Shown one piece after another: positions 8,625 through 17,650 of a stretch of DNA of 61,473 nucleotides. The notes under the pieces are model-generated. The model was not told the DNA's origin and did no database searches. It saw only the letters and a list, made by a program, of their open reading frames with translations. Numbering within the stretch: the first letter of the stretch is position 1; every line of letters starts with the position of its first letter. Source of the stretch: an uncultured Flavobacteriales bacterium (GTDB lineage Bacteria > Bacteroidota > Bacteroidia > Flavobacteriales_G > Salibacteraceae); the NCBI GenBank assembly GCA_937899835.1, contig CALCCE010000040.1, positions 1-61,473 on the forward strand, read 5' to 3'. The position numbers and the translations under genes were made by a program.

Positions 8625-10112
8625 ATGAAAAATATCATCTTTTTAATTGTTGGTATTATAGCCATTTCCTGCCACCAGCAGTCCGATTCTAAAACCGTTA
8701 TCGCAGGTAATTTTGCCAACCTGTATGTCGATTCGATCTTCATTGTACCGGTCGGCGAATACTTTCCGGGAAAGAAACTTCTCCCCAAAGCCTATTACCA
8801 TACCGTTGCTGATAGCACAGGAAACTACAGGTTTGAAATACCCAAACTGACCACCGGGTTTTACCAAATCGTGAACCGAAAGTATCCCCTGTTGCCTTAC
8901 GATCTTTTTGTGGAACAGGGAGATTCATTGTACATAAAAAGGCCCGCATGGAATTCTAAAGATCATTTGAGTATCGTTGGTAAAGGCGCTGAAAAGTTGA
9001 ATTACTTAAATGTAGATGGTAAAACCTATGCGCTAAAAGACTTGATTTATGATACCATCGGAACCAATGGATTTGCTTCTGAATTGATTTTTAAAAGCTA
9101 TTTGGATAGCATCTATACTCAAAGGCTGCATACTTTGATGCAAGACGAGGGAGCGCCCGATTGGGTGAAATCACATTTTGAAATTGCGTTAATAGCTGAA
9201 AAGTCAAAGCTCCTTTTAGAGCATTTGGAACGGAGGAAATACCTTATGAATGGCGATTATGGCTACTTTTATCCCGATCCAAAGTATTATCATTTTAAAC
9301 GTGAACTGGCCCAAACGGATTCTAATGTAGGCAATACTCAGTTGTATAAACTGGCCAATGCTATATTAAACCACAGGGCTCAATTGGCCTTAAGAGATGT
9401 ATCCGAAGAGGATCAATGGAAAGCGACTCCTTTTTGGAAAATGGCTTATCTAAAAGCCCAATCAAGTAGTATTTGGAAAGATATTTTAATGATCGCCTCT
9501 ACGAACGATTATTCATTGGAGCTTGCTTTACCTGGCTTTTTTGATAGTCTGAGTACGATGCAAGAGCACTTCAATACTTCCCATACCGCTATTCCTTTTC
9601 ACACCATTGCCAACCGCGAAATTGAATCATTTTTAGGGTTAGCTCCGGGGGAAAAAGCCCCCGATATTGCGCTACCCGATGCCCAAGGTAAAATGCACCG
9701 TTTAAGTGATTATGTGGGCAACGTTCTTTACGTAGATTTTTGGGGAACATGGTGTTACCCATGCATTAAAGAGATTCCTGATGCCCTTAAATTGCAGGAA
9801 AAGTATACAAATCAGCCGGTGAAATTTGTTTACATCTCAATGGAATACAGTGAGGAGGAAATAGCAAACTGGAAGCAATTCATTGCTGGAAAAGATGAAA
9901 GGTTTGGAAACTTACTCGACCATAAGCCATTTCCCGGCATCCATTTGGTGGCGGACAAACAAATGCGAAACCTTCAAATTAGTCCTTACAAGATACGGTT
10001 TGCACCAACTCACGTTTTGATTGATGCCGAAGGAAACCTGGTACAAGCCAGGGCCGACAGGTCCAATAAAATTTCAACGCAAATTGATTCTTTGCTCCAC
10101 ACGATGCATTGA
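8625..10112 (+). CDS. TlpA-like thioredoxin-fold lipoprotein
   Basis: A periplasm-facing lipoprotein of 495 residues. I use the ATG at 8625 instead of the upstream TTG at 8616; it starts MKNIIFLIVGIIAIS-C, with a lipobox Cys near residue 17. The N-terminal domain (about 25-120) resembles the DUF4369-type domain that often precedes thioredoxins in Bacteroidota; a long helical linker follows. The C-terminal TlpA/AhpC-TSA-like domain (about 345-495) carries PDIALPDAQGK and the redox site W-C-Y-P-C (Cys about 376 and 379). It probably exchanges disulfides of envelope proteins; the substrate is unknown. It stands alone between ppsA and a membrane protein gene. Confidence 0.88.
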   Translation: MKNIIFLIVGIIAISCHQQSDSKTVIAGNFANLYVDSIFIVPVGEYFPGKKLLPKAYYHTVADSTGNYRFEIPKLTTGFYQIVNRKYPLLPYDLFVEQGDSLYIKRPAWNSKDHLSIVGKGAEKLNYLNVDGKTYALKDLIYDTIGTNGFASELIFKSYLDSIYTQRLHTLMQDEGAPDWVKSHFEIALIAEKSKLLLEHLERRKYLMNGDYGYFYPDPKYYHFKRELAQTDSNVGNTQLYKLANAILNHRAQLALRDVSEEDQWKATPFWKMAYLKAQSSSIWKDILMIASTNDYSLELALPGFFDSLSTMQEHFNTSHTAIPFHTIANREIESFLGLAPGEKAPDIALPDAQGKMHRLSDYVGNVLYVDFWGTWCYPCIKEIPDALKLQEKYTNQPVKFVYISMEYSEEEIANWKQFIAGKDERFGNLLDHKPFPGIHLVADKQMRNLQISPYKIRFAPTHVLIDAEGNLVQARADRSNKISTQIDSLLHTMH

Positions 10113-10339
10113 AAAAGTGGCGGGCCAACTTAGAAATTCCGATGCTGGTTTTTTGAGGCCTGAAAAGTACGCATTGGCCATTGAGTCTTTCACACCCTAA
10201 ATAGGTGGGCGGCTAAAGTCCCATCAAATGGATGCTATCGGCTGGAATCCAACCGTAGGCGGTGTTTGCTAAACAATTGTGCTCAAGTGCGGTTAGGTCT
10301 ACATCAACCACCTGATAGAATCACCACTACCTAAGTGTA

Positions 10340-11227
10340 ATGCGCTTATTGAGTCGAATTTACCAGTTTTTTCTATCCGAATACGCAAAGAAGCGCATTG
10401 AAATAGTGATACTTTATGTGGCCTTAGCCGGTTTTTTTATCCACCTGCTTTTCATTTACCTGTCCAAATTTGGCATCGTTAGCCTTCTTGGTAAAGCTGA
10501 ATTGTTTACCAATCCAATTTTTGCCATTTATACCCCATTCTCTTTCATTCTTATTTATGAGGTATATCTACTTATCTATTACTTACCGAAGTCATTTACC
10601 ACCTACATTACCAAGCAATACGAGATCATTACGTTGATCATCATTCGAAAGCTGTTCAAAGACCTTTCGGCCATTGAGTTTTCTTCCAACTGGTTTGACA
10701 TCAAAGGCGACCTGCAATTCACCTACGACCTACTGGCCTCGTTAGTACTATTCTACCTGATCTTTCAGTTTCAAAAGCAAGGCAAATTAAAGCGAAAGCT
10801 TTTAGAAAGTGAAAAGCCAATCATTGAACGGTTTATTTATCGAAAAAAGATTATTGCAGTAATCTTAGTTCCACTGTTCTTTCTCATGGCCTCGGCAACC
10901 CTCATTACATGGCTTTCGGGTGTTACTTTTTCCACCCATGAAGTGCCTGATTTTGGCACCATCAACGATTTATTTTTTGATGAGTTTTTTACTGTGTTGA
11001 TTCTGGTGGATGTGGTCCTGCTCCTCATTTCTTTTTTCTACACCGACAAATTCCATAAAATCATCCGAAACTCTGGTTTTGTGGTGTCCACCATCTTGAT
11101 CCGTTTGTCTTTCGGAGTAAGTGGATTGATCAGTACGGTTTTGATTGTTACGGCCGTACTTTTTGGATTGGCCATGATTCTTATTCACAATCAATACGAA
11201 AAGCAGGTCATGGTTGAAAACGAATAG
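10340..11227 (+). CDS. Multi-pass inner membrane protein, unrecognised
   Basis: 295 residues with about seven hydrophobic segments (approximately 22-46, 58-82, 128-146, 170-192, 212-234, 245-262, 264-282) and a basic K/R-rich loop at 146-170. The N-terminus starts in the cytoplasm and is basic (KKRIE). No transporter or enzyme signature is visible. The gene is monocistronic: 227 bases separate it from the thioredoxin gene and it converges on the PfkB kinase gene downstream. Function not assigned. Confidence 0.7.
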   Translation: MRLLSRIYQFFLSEYAKKRIEIVILYVALAGFFIHLLFIYLSKFGIVSLLGKAELFTNPIFAIYTPFSFILIYEVYLLIYYLPKSFTTYITKQYEIITLIIIRKLFKDLSAIEFSSNWFDIKGDLQFTYDLLASLVLFYLIFQFQKQGKLKRKLLESEKPIIERFIYRKKIIAVILVPLFFLMASATLITWLSGVTFSTHEVPDFGTINDLFFDEFFTVLILVDVVLLLISFFYTDKFHKIIRNSGFVVSTILIRLSFGVSGLISTVLIVTAVLFGLAMILIHNQYEKQVMVENE

Positions 11228-11368
11228 TTGGCGTCAATCGTTGGAGAGCGTCTAATCGAGGAAGGAAAGGTGCATTTTTAAGCCAGTAACATCGGAATTG
11301 GAGATTGCCCTTAAAAACCTCTCCAATTGGATGCGCTTCATTTCAAATAAAAACGCTTTCTATTTTTT

Positions 11369-12388
11369 TTACCCCTTCAAGGCATAGAACTGCGTTTCAA
11401 TGGCAGCTTTCTCAGCATAGAATTCATCGATCATGGCTTGTGTTTCGGCAATGGGTTTAAACACCTCGAAGGTTTTGCCCTGAGTACGTTGGGCTCCCAT
11501 GGCATTGGCATATTTAGCTGCACCGATATAGTCAAAATGATTGGCGAGCAAGCCGTAGGCCAAACCACCGGCAAATGAGTCGCCACAACCAGTGGTATCG
11601 ACCACCGTGTTTACTGGAATGGATTTGATCCAATCTTCGCGCAATTGCCCGTTTTCTACCGTGTATACCAATACTCCTTTTTCGTCAAGTGTTACGCAGA
11701 GGCAGCGCAAACCATGGTGGAGGCAATGCCGGGCAAAATCTGGAATTTCATGCCGTTCGATGCGTCTTTCTCCATTCAGCTCTTCCATTTGGTATTCCTT
11801 TTTGAACCAACTGCAACCCGCCTCTTCGAGGTTCATTTTCAACACATCGAGGTAAGGCAACCATTGATCGCGGGTCACCCACAGTTTCATGAAACGATCC
11901 CCTTGGTGCGACAACCCATTGGTAGGGCCATGCGCATCAAACACCACTGTTGCTTTAGAATATTCCTTGATGAACTTGATTGTTTCCAGCGGCACTTCAT
12001 AGTCCGTCACTGGCACACATACAAACACATCTGCATCCAATACCGCTTTCACATCGTTTGGTAAAATGGGCGACATGGCCGATGTCTGCTTCTCCAGGCG
12101 GTTGTTTTGGTCCACAAACCGCAATTGAATCACGTCTCCACTGTCGAATTCGTTGCTGATGTGCTCAGTATTGATGTTGGGATATGCTTTAAAAATTTCG
12201 AGTATTGGTTCAGTATCGCTCTTGCGGATATGGGTGACAGGAACGATTTCACCTTTACCATTCATCAGGTTGGCTAAAGCAATTGCGGTGTGGGTAACAC
12301 AACCGTATTTTTCAATGGTTTCACCACGGTGTGAGATAATTGTATCGCGCGGTATAGGGCCCAAAACGGCCACTTTATTGTGCTGCAT
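11369..12388 (-). CDS. PfkB-family carbohydrate/nucleoside kinase
   Basis: Phosphorylates a sugar or nucleoside using ATP, in the cytoplasm. The diagnostic second PfkB signature is present near residue 265: DTTGCGDSFAGGLAYG, whose Asp in GCGD is the catalytic base and whose glycines form the anion hole. The N-terminus (VAVLGPIPRDTII) matches the start of the ribokinase-like fold, but the usual early G-G-N sugar-binding motif is replaced by YGCVTHTAIALANLM. The length, 339, is typical. Substrate cannot be told from sequence: adenosine, ribose or a hexose phosphate are all possible. Monocistronic, converging with the membrane protein gene. Confidence 0.88.
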   Translation of the reverse strand: MQHNKVAVLGPIPRDTIISHRGETIEKYGCVTHTAIALANLMNGKGEIVPVTHIRKSDTEPILEIFKAYPNINTEHISNEFDSGDVIQLRFVDQNNRLEKQTSAMSPILPNDVKAVLDADVFVCVPVTDYEVPLETIKFIKEYSKATVVFDAHGPTNGLSHQGDRFMKLWVTRDQWLPYLDVLKMNLEEAGCSWFKKEYQMEELNGERRIERHEIPDFARHCLHHGLRCLCVTLDEKGVLVYTVENGQLREDWIKSIPVNTVVDTTGCGDSFAGGLAYGLLANHFDYIGAAKYANAMGAQRTQGKTFEVFKPIAETQAMIDEFYAEKAAIETQFYALKG

Positions 12389-12791
12389 GGTTGATCGGCT
12401 TTACGCTTTGAAAATCAATACTCAAAAAATACCTGGCGAGTAAATTTAGGTTGGGCATAGGGCCTGTAAAATAATGGATAATGAGCCAGTAGGCCATGCG
12501 GTCGCCAGGAGCAAATTCGTTGGGAAAAGGCGAGGGGCTCCGCTCACGGAGAGGTACAAACGGGTATGCTCCTTTGTGAAAATAAAGAGCCGGACAAGTG
12601 CTTATTGATAGCATATTGTACTTTGGACACTAAGCTATGCAAAAGCATTGAATTAATGAAGCACAACGAAGGCAGAAGAAGCCCCATCGTTTTAGCTTTC
12701 GTAGCCCAATCAATGGATTTTTGAAGACCCTGTTGCGGTAGCTAAGCCTGATAAAAGACGCACTTTCTTAGGATAAATGAACCGGATCAAT
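12389..12791. other. Intergenic, no gene seen
   Basis: About 400 bases. A minus-strand frame at 12375-12614 overlaps the kinase start and looks non-coding. Nothing else is convincing apart from a short inverted repeat around the GGGGCTCCGCTCACGGAG stretch near 12534, which has no T-tract. Confidence 0.4.
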
Positions 12792-13232
12792 TTAGGTAGA
12801 TGCCTTTCGAAGCTTTACCTGGCCGGAGCTCGTATGCACCCAAGCGGTAAACGAACGGCTTAGGGTTATCTTGCCAGCTTCACTTACGTTGACGAACTCG
12901 AGCAAACAGTGCACCTTGCCATCCAATTCGCTTTCGATATTGATCTTTATAAATGCGGGTTGATGATGAAAAAAAAGCACCTTGTTAGGCCACACAAATA
13001 CGGTATGAGTTGGTGTAGAAAACTCGATTCGTTCCCCACCAACTAAATGTGGGGATGGTGCATTGAAATAGATTTTACCGGGAGTGGCTGCTAAATAATT
13101 AGAGCAATGCTTAAGGAAACGGGTATCAGCCGTTAGGATTTCTACGGTGCTTTTTAGCAAAACATTCCCAAGGACAAATTGGGGAGCCGCAACAAGAAGT
13201 GTAAAGGAAAAAACCAGTAGGAGTCGAGTCAT
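12792..13232 (-). CDS. Small secreted protein, unrecognised
   Basis: 146 residues beginning with a standard Sec signal peptide (MTRLLLVFSFTLLVAAPQFVLG). The mature part is beta-rich with alternating hydrophobics and two Cys; no T9SS sorting domain is visible. It lies about 70 bases downstream of the T9SS glycine-rich protein gene on the same strand, so co-transcription is possible. Nothing indicates the function. Confidence 0.6.
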   Translation of the reverse strand: MTRLLLVFSFTLLVAAPQFVLGNVLLKSTVEILTADTRFLKHCSNYLAATPGKIYFNAPSPHLVGGERIEFSTPTHTVFVWPNKVLFFHHQPAFIKINIESELDGKVHCLLEFVNVSEAGKITLSRSFTAWVHTSSGQVKLRKAST

Positions 13233-13302
13233 TCTGCAAAAGGAGCAACTTTCTTGCCGAAATCAGTAAGGTGCTTTGTGCCTCCGTAAACAATAGGTTA
13301 GC

Positions 13303-15174
13303 CTATTGTTTGATGAGCTTCCGCTGATAAGTAGGGGTCGTAAAAGTGTAGACCCCCGGAGTTAGGTTTTGAAGCGAAACCGTCATCCGGTTAACCGATA
13401 GTGGAGTAGGAGAGATCATCAAAGTCATTTCCTGGCCCATGGCATTGAAAACCCGTAACTGTTTTAATTCTGCGGCACTGCTTTCTACCAAAACATAGTC
13501 AGTAGTTGGATTGGGATATACCAGTAGGGGAATGTTAGCCTCCTCTTCCAGGTTGATCACCCGGGTGGGTGAAATGCTTTGAGTTCCATCATAGTCAGTT
13601 TGAATGAGCCGATAGTAGGTAAGCCCTTGATATGGAGCTGCATCAATGGCGTTGTATTGCAATACTTTATTGGAATTGCCGGCACCAGGTACCAGGGCTA
13701 CTGGGTCCCATTTTTGGCCGTCAACCGATTTTTCTACTTCAAAAAAGTCGTTGTTGATTTCGGTAGCGGTCAGCCACATCAGGCTTACGATATCGCCTTC
13801 CAGAACGGCGACAAATGAAAGCAGTTCTACCGGTAGCGGACCGCCCGGGGTAGTCACCACCCCATCGCTATTGGTGGTGCCTCCTCCAGGATTGGCCAGA
13901 CCACAGGTATAGCAATTGGCGCCACCAACTCCCCAGTTGGTAGTCGCGGTCACGTTGTTTCCGGGTACGGTATTGGCATAAATGATTGTGCCCATTCCGC
14001 CACCACCACCGCCACCATGAATGTTCCCATGGGCTACATTGCCACCGTTTCCACCACTGGCCTCAACGTTGAGTGAACAGCTGGTAGGAACGTTCCAATT
14101 GTTTGCTTCAAATACGATAGACCCACCTGCGCCTCCACCGCTGTTGCCGTCTTGAGGTGATCCACTGGTTACTGAATGGCCACTGGCTGAGATACCGATA
14201 CCACTGCATCCACCAGATGAGGTTCTGATCTCATCCGCTTTTATTAAGATAATGCCACCACCATTGGCAGCAGCCTGCGCTCCGGCATTATTGCCCTCAC
14301 CAGCGCCTCCGCCTCCACCCATGAATACCCTATTGGCCGAAATGTAGGTGGAAAGATCAATGCCTCCTATACCTCCGGCAGAAGGGCTACAGTTGGGCCA
14401 CCCCGGGCCTCCTTCACCACCAATGGTGAAATTGCTGCCGCCACCGCCACCTCCATTGTGACTTCCGCCACCGCCACCGCCATTCAAGAGGTGCCCTTGG
14501 CCGGCCGCATGAGAAGAGTCGGTATAGCGAAAAATTCCTTCGCCCTTGTCGCCTTGGTTGGCCCCGGTTGGCACCCGGTAATTGGTGGCACCGATACAGC
14601 CCAGGCTGCCGTTGCCATTGGCGGCTGCGCCACGAAAGCCCAAGCCGTCAACGTTCATATTGTGGGCTATGGTTAAGGTGCCCGCTACAGAAAAGGCCAA
14701 AACACCACCAATGTTACCGTCCCAGGCCAATGCAGTTAAGTCGCTGGTAGTGGTGTAATCCGGACTTCCCAACTCAGGATAGGTAATGATTTGCACTTGT
14801 GTATTCACTCCTATTTTGTAAGGATTGGCCAAACTTCCAGATACCGTGATGGTAGTAGGTAAGCCTCCGGATTCAGTATGGGAAGCAATGGTGACCCTTT
14901 CAAAAAGTCCGGCCGATCGAATGGTACCCAAATTTCCAAAAGAGGCATTATTTCCGGTATTAGTACCAATTACGCTGTCCTGCATTTGCATGATGATGAG
15001 TTCTTCACCGTCTTCGAAGGTGTCGCCCATTTCATTGACGTTACTTAAAGTCAGTACACTTCCTGAAATTCCGGTTACGGTAGCGTATCCATTAATAACG
15101 GTTTGTCCTTGAACCGTTAGCCCTGCCAGTAAACAAATGGCAATAGTAAAAATTGGCTTTAGCAAGTGAGGCAT
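13303..15174 (-). CDS. Glycine-rich surface protein with T9SS type A sorting domain
   Basis: 623 residues from the ATG at 15174 (a TTG lies three codons earlier). Starts with a signal peptide ending near LLAGLTVQGQT. Residues about 195-435 are glycine-rich with repeated GGGGG runs alternating with short polar stretches, and contain single Cys residues; this resembles the Gly-rich beta-helix or adhesin-like regions of Bacteroidota exoproteins. A fibronectin-like segment (VELLSFVAVLEGD...TEINNDFFEVEKSVDG) follows, a very common module before the sorting domain. The last ~75 residues are a type A T9SS domain: YPNPTTDYV, then VFNAMGQEM, then LTPGVYTF and a final K-L-I-K-Q. Exported through the outer membrane and surface-attached or released. 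Confidence 0.88.
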   Translation of the reverse strand: MPHLLKPIFTIAICLLAGLTVQGQTVINGYATVTGISGSVLTLSNVNEMGDTFEDGEELIIMQMQDSVIGTNTGNNASFGNLGTIRSAGLFERVTIASHTESGGLPTTITVSGSLANPYKIGVNTQVQIITYPELGSPDYTTTSDLTALAWDGNIGGVLAFSVAGTLTIAHNMNVDGLGFRGAAANGNGSLGCIGATNYRVPTGANQGDKGEGIFRYTDSSHAAGQGHLLNGGGGGGSHNGGGGGGSNFTIGGEGGPGWPNCSPSAGGIGGIDLSTYISANRVFMGGGGGAGEGNNAGAQAAANGGGIILIKADEIRTSSGGCSGIGISASGHSVTSGSPQDGNSGGGAGGSIVFEANNWNVPTSCSLNVEASGGNGGNVAHGNIHGGGGGGGMGTIIYANTVPGNNVTATTNWGVGGANCYTCGLANPGGGTTNSDGVVTTPGGPLPVELLSFVAVLEGDIVSLMWLTATEINNDFFEVEKSVDGQKWDPVALVPGAGNSNKVLQYNAIDAAPYQGLTYYRLIQTDYDGTQSISPTRVINLEEEANIPLLVYPNPTTDYVLVESSAAELKQLRVFNAMGQEMTLMISPTPLSVNRMTVSLQNLTPGVYTFTTPTYQRKLIKQ

Positions 15175-15306
15175 GGTGGCCAAAGAGATTAAATTAAAAT
15201 TTGAGTAGTTCGTTTGATAGTTTCCAACGGGGGAGAGAAACGATGAGTTACGTCAACTTTATGACAATTCTTACACTTAAAGAACCTCTTAGTTTATGGC
15301 GTCTGG

Positions 15307-15549
15307 ATGGACTTAAATCAAGCTTTAGTGCTGATTAAGGACAGAAAAGGTTTACCCGCAATAGAAAGAATTTCAGGTAAAAGGAAAGGGGGATTCGGCC
15401 TGAAATATGATGCGATTTCGTATTTAGAAAACAACCTTACCTCATCGGTCGGTGAGCGACTTTGCGATGAATTGGTATTTGCGGTTCGTTTCTACCAAAC
15501 TTGGGAGTTGGAACGCTTAAGAACCGGATTGCTGAGTGCCGGATTGTAG
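15307..15549 (+). CDS. Possible small gene or gene fragment, 80 aa
   Basis: A complete ATG-to-stop frame (MDLNQALVLIKDRKGLP...). The composition looks coding, with a basic loop (SGKRKGGFG) and a helical C-terminus, but I recognise no family. It lies between two leftward genes and is transcribed the other way. It may be a remnant of a longer gene. Weak call. Confidence 0.3.
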   Translation: MDLNQALVLIKDRKGLPAIERISGKRKGGFGLKYDAISYLENNLTSSVGERLCDELVFAVRFYQTWELERLRTGLLSAGL

Positions 15550-15593
15550 GGGTACCCCTTAGTGATATAGAAGGTAGTAGTCTTCGCTTGTTA

Positions 15594-16250
15594 TCAGCTT
15601 TCAACGCTGATTCTATCAAATGACTTAGTTCCAAAACCAGTCATATTTGCCTTCTCCAAGGCGTCCTTCAACCGTTCACTGATCAGGGGGATGTAAAATT
15701 GATCCGTGATCTCGATGAGGTCAAAATTTTTCGTTTCAGGACGGAAAACAGCTTCTTTTAAAAGAAGGCCTTTCTCAAAATTCAATCCTTTTTTTAGTGC
15801 CTTTAAATCGGATGGAGAACCAAACGAATGGCTTTGTATCACCTTATAGCCTACTTTTCGAATTTCATTTACTTGTGACGCTTCTGCGTTGAGGTAGTGC
15901 CACATATCGAAAATGAAATGAAACCAATAGTAGGGTAGTGCCTCTTCGTTTTGAAACACCTTCACGGGGTAGGCTTTGAAGGGAGGCATTCGGTGGCTTT
16001 CTAAAATCGAAAGAAATGCCTCGTCAACCAGAAAACCAAAAGATAAAGGCGACCGATTGATGAAGTTAGTCGGTTGAGCTTTTTTTGAAAGGTTGATTTC
16101 AAAAAGGGGGTCGAAATCGGGAAACTCGTCCCAGAACACTTGGGTGAAAGAATGAGCAACAGTTGGATTGAATGCTAAACGGCCTTCGGTTTGCGGATAG
16201 TTTCCAATGGTTTTCGGATCATCCGATGCACTGATGGTGTAGTAGTTCAT
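15594..16250 (-). CDS. Imm11-like candidate immunity protein (distal copy)
   Basis: 218 residues, no signal peptide, cytoplasmic. It is a distant paralogue of the protein at 17034-17648: both open with M-x-YYT-x-x-A-S, both carry a central aromatic stretch (YYWFHF versus YYFLQI) and both end with ISERLK-x-x-x-E-x-AN-x-TG. That C-terminal ISERLK...NLTG pattern is what I associate with the DUF1629/Imm11 immunity family. It is the third gene after the toxin, separated from the SMI1-like gene by about 195 bases. Likely a spare or acquired immunity gene against a related toxin tip; the target toxin is not proven. Confidence 0.6.
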   Translation of the reverse strand: MNYYTISASDDPKTIGNYPQTEGRLAFNPTVAHSFTQVFWDEFPDFDPLFEINLSKKAQPTNFINRSPLSFGFLVDEAFLSILESHRMPPFKAYPVKVFQNEEALPYYWFHFIFDMWHYLNAEASQVNEIRKVGYKVIQSHSFGSPSDLKALKKGLNFEKGLLLKEAVFRPETKNFDLIEITDQFYIPLISERLKDALEKANMTGFGTKSFDRISVES

Positions 16251-16445
16251 CGTTTAAATATATCACCATTGATGCATGCTTGCTAAGCTTGAAGTGAAAA
16301 AGCCACCAATATCCCCTCTTCAATTACAGAATAGTCACCACTTATTCCAAAAGTTGTAATAAGGATAAAACTGAGGCGGGTGCCCAAGAGCGGAGAGAGT
16401 AGGTGACTAACAATTCCTTTTTTATTGGTTTAATGGAGAAATTTA

Positions 16446-16895
16446 TTATTCATCTTCCGGCTGTAAACCATTTATAAAAGACTCAAAGGAGGGCGCCACA
16501 AATTCCATTGTTTCTTTTTCTCCACTATCAAACTTGTTTACCCAGACTTGACCATAAGTATCATTATTGATAGAAACATTAAAATCCCATCCACCGGAAT
16601 CAATGGCAAAAGGGATAAAGCCGAGAATATTAGCTTCTTGATGGCCTTCCAGGATAGCTTCTATCGAGGCTAATCCATCTTTCTTTCGAAGAAATAATAT
16701 TTTGTTTACTTCAAACAAATTTGATCCTTCTCCATAATAGGACTCATCCTCGTCTAAATAAAGCCCTTCATAAATCAATAAAAATTCAGACAGTTCGGAA
16801 GGCAACTTAATACTGTAAGCTTCTTCGAAAGCATTGATATCTCCAGCAGACTTTACCAACTTATTGTCTTTATTTACCGTGAGGTTTCTCATCAT
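16446..16895 (-). CDS. SMI1/KNR4-like candidate immunity protein
   Basis: 149 residues, soluble and acidic. It shows the SMI1/KNR4 pattern: E-x-x-x-x-x-x-LP-x-x-x-x-x-F-L/I near residues 24-42 (EEAYSIKLPSELSEFLLIYEG), then L-x-x-V-N-K-I-L-F, then GFIPFAIDSGGWDFNVSIN and a closing FESFINGL. Small SMI1/KNR4 proteins are a major class of immunity proteins in polymorphic toxin loci. Two adjacent ATGs (16895 and 16892) could serve as start. It sits between the two Imm11-like genes. Confidence 0.7.
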   Translation of the reverse strand: MMRNLTVNKDNKLVKSAGDINAFEEAYSIKLPSELSEFLLIYEGLYLDEDESYYGEGSNLFEVNKILFLRKKDGLASIEAILEGHQEANILGFIPFAIDSGGWDFNVSINNDTYGQVWVNKFDSGEKETMEFVAPSFESFINGLQPEDE

Positions 16896-17033
16896 TTACC
16901 GTGCGTAAATAAGCCATTGGGAGCTTTTGACGAATTACCATAAAAGCTTTCTGTTGTGCAACTGATCCACTTTGTGCCATTCCAGGAATTCTTATAAGAG
17001 GTAGTTGTCGAAATTGAGTTTCTACTTTTATTA

Positions 17034-17648
17034 TTAATGTAATTCATACATGCCATCAAATAGAAGTAGCTCTTTGTGTCCTGTAAGGTTAGCTGATTCT
17101 ATTGTTTTTTTGAGTCGCTCACTTATAAACAGCTCTCCGTCATAAGGGTGTTTAAAAAGGTCAAACTCTTCAATTATTTTGATATCAATAGGATATAGCT
17201 CATCGTTGTAGTTCTCATGGTTGTTGATCTTAACCTCTTTATCCGATAGTTGATTTTCAAAAACTGTCACAGAGTAATCGACTATTTCTTTAGATTCTAA
17301 AATTTGCAGAAAATAGTACTTCTTCAAGGTTTCCTTACTCTGTATTAAAATCGGGTGAAACCTGTGAGAAGTAAATTTATATCCACCTTGAAGCGCTTCT
17401 TCGAATATTTTTTTAGCTTGATCGGAAACAACAATTCCACTTGTGGAATTAAAATGACTTATGGTGCAAAAGTCAGTGTCGATGAACCCGTCATTGAATT
17501 TAAAAAAGTCAAATTCAATTTCCGTATCCCATAATGCATCTAAATTTAAATTGTGAACATACCCTTCCTTCGAGTAATCGGATAGTGTTATTTGAGGATA
17601 ACAACCATTTTGTGCTGTTTCAGCAGATGCTTCTAAAGTATAATACAT
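17034..17648 (-). CDS. Imm11-like cognate immunity protein
   Basis: 204 residues. Begins only two bases after the toxin stop codon, the position expected for the cognate immunity gene and consistent with translational coupling. It has the C-terminal FISERLKKTIESANLTGH motif shared with the gene at 15594-16250 and with DUF1629/Imm11 proteins as I know them. No signal peptide. It would bind and neutralise the C-terminal nuclease of the neighbouring protein in the cytoplasm. The coding DNA is distinctly AT-rich, like the 3' end of the toxin gene. Confidence 0.72.
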   Translation of the reverse strand: MYYTLEASAETAQNGCYPQITLSDYSKEGYVHNLNLDALWDTEIEFDFFKFNDGFIDTDFCTISHFNSTSGIVVSDQAKKIFEEALQGGYKFTSHRFHPILIQSKETLKKYYFLQILESKEIVDYSVTVFENQLSDKEVKINNHENYNDELYPIDIKIIEEFDLFKHPYDGELFISERLKKTIESANLTGHKELLLFDGMYELH

Positions 17649-17650
17649 GT

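Noticed and set aside
12375-12614. Small minus-strand frame upstream of the PfkB kinase
   Set aside because: Overlaps the kinase start and shows no coding pattern or domain.
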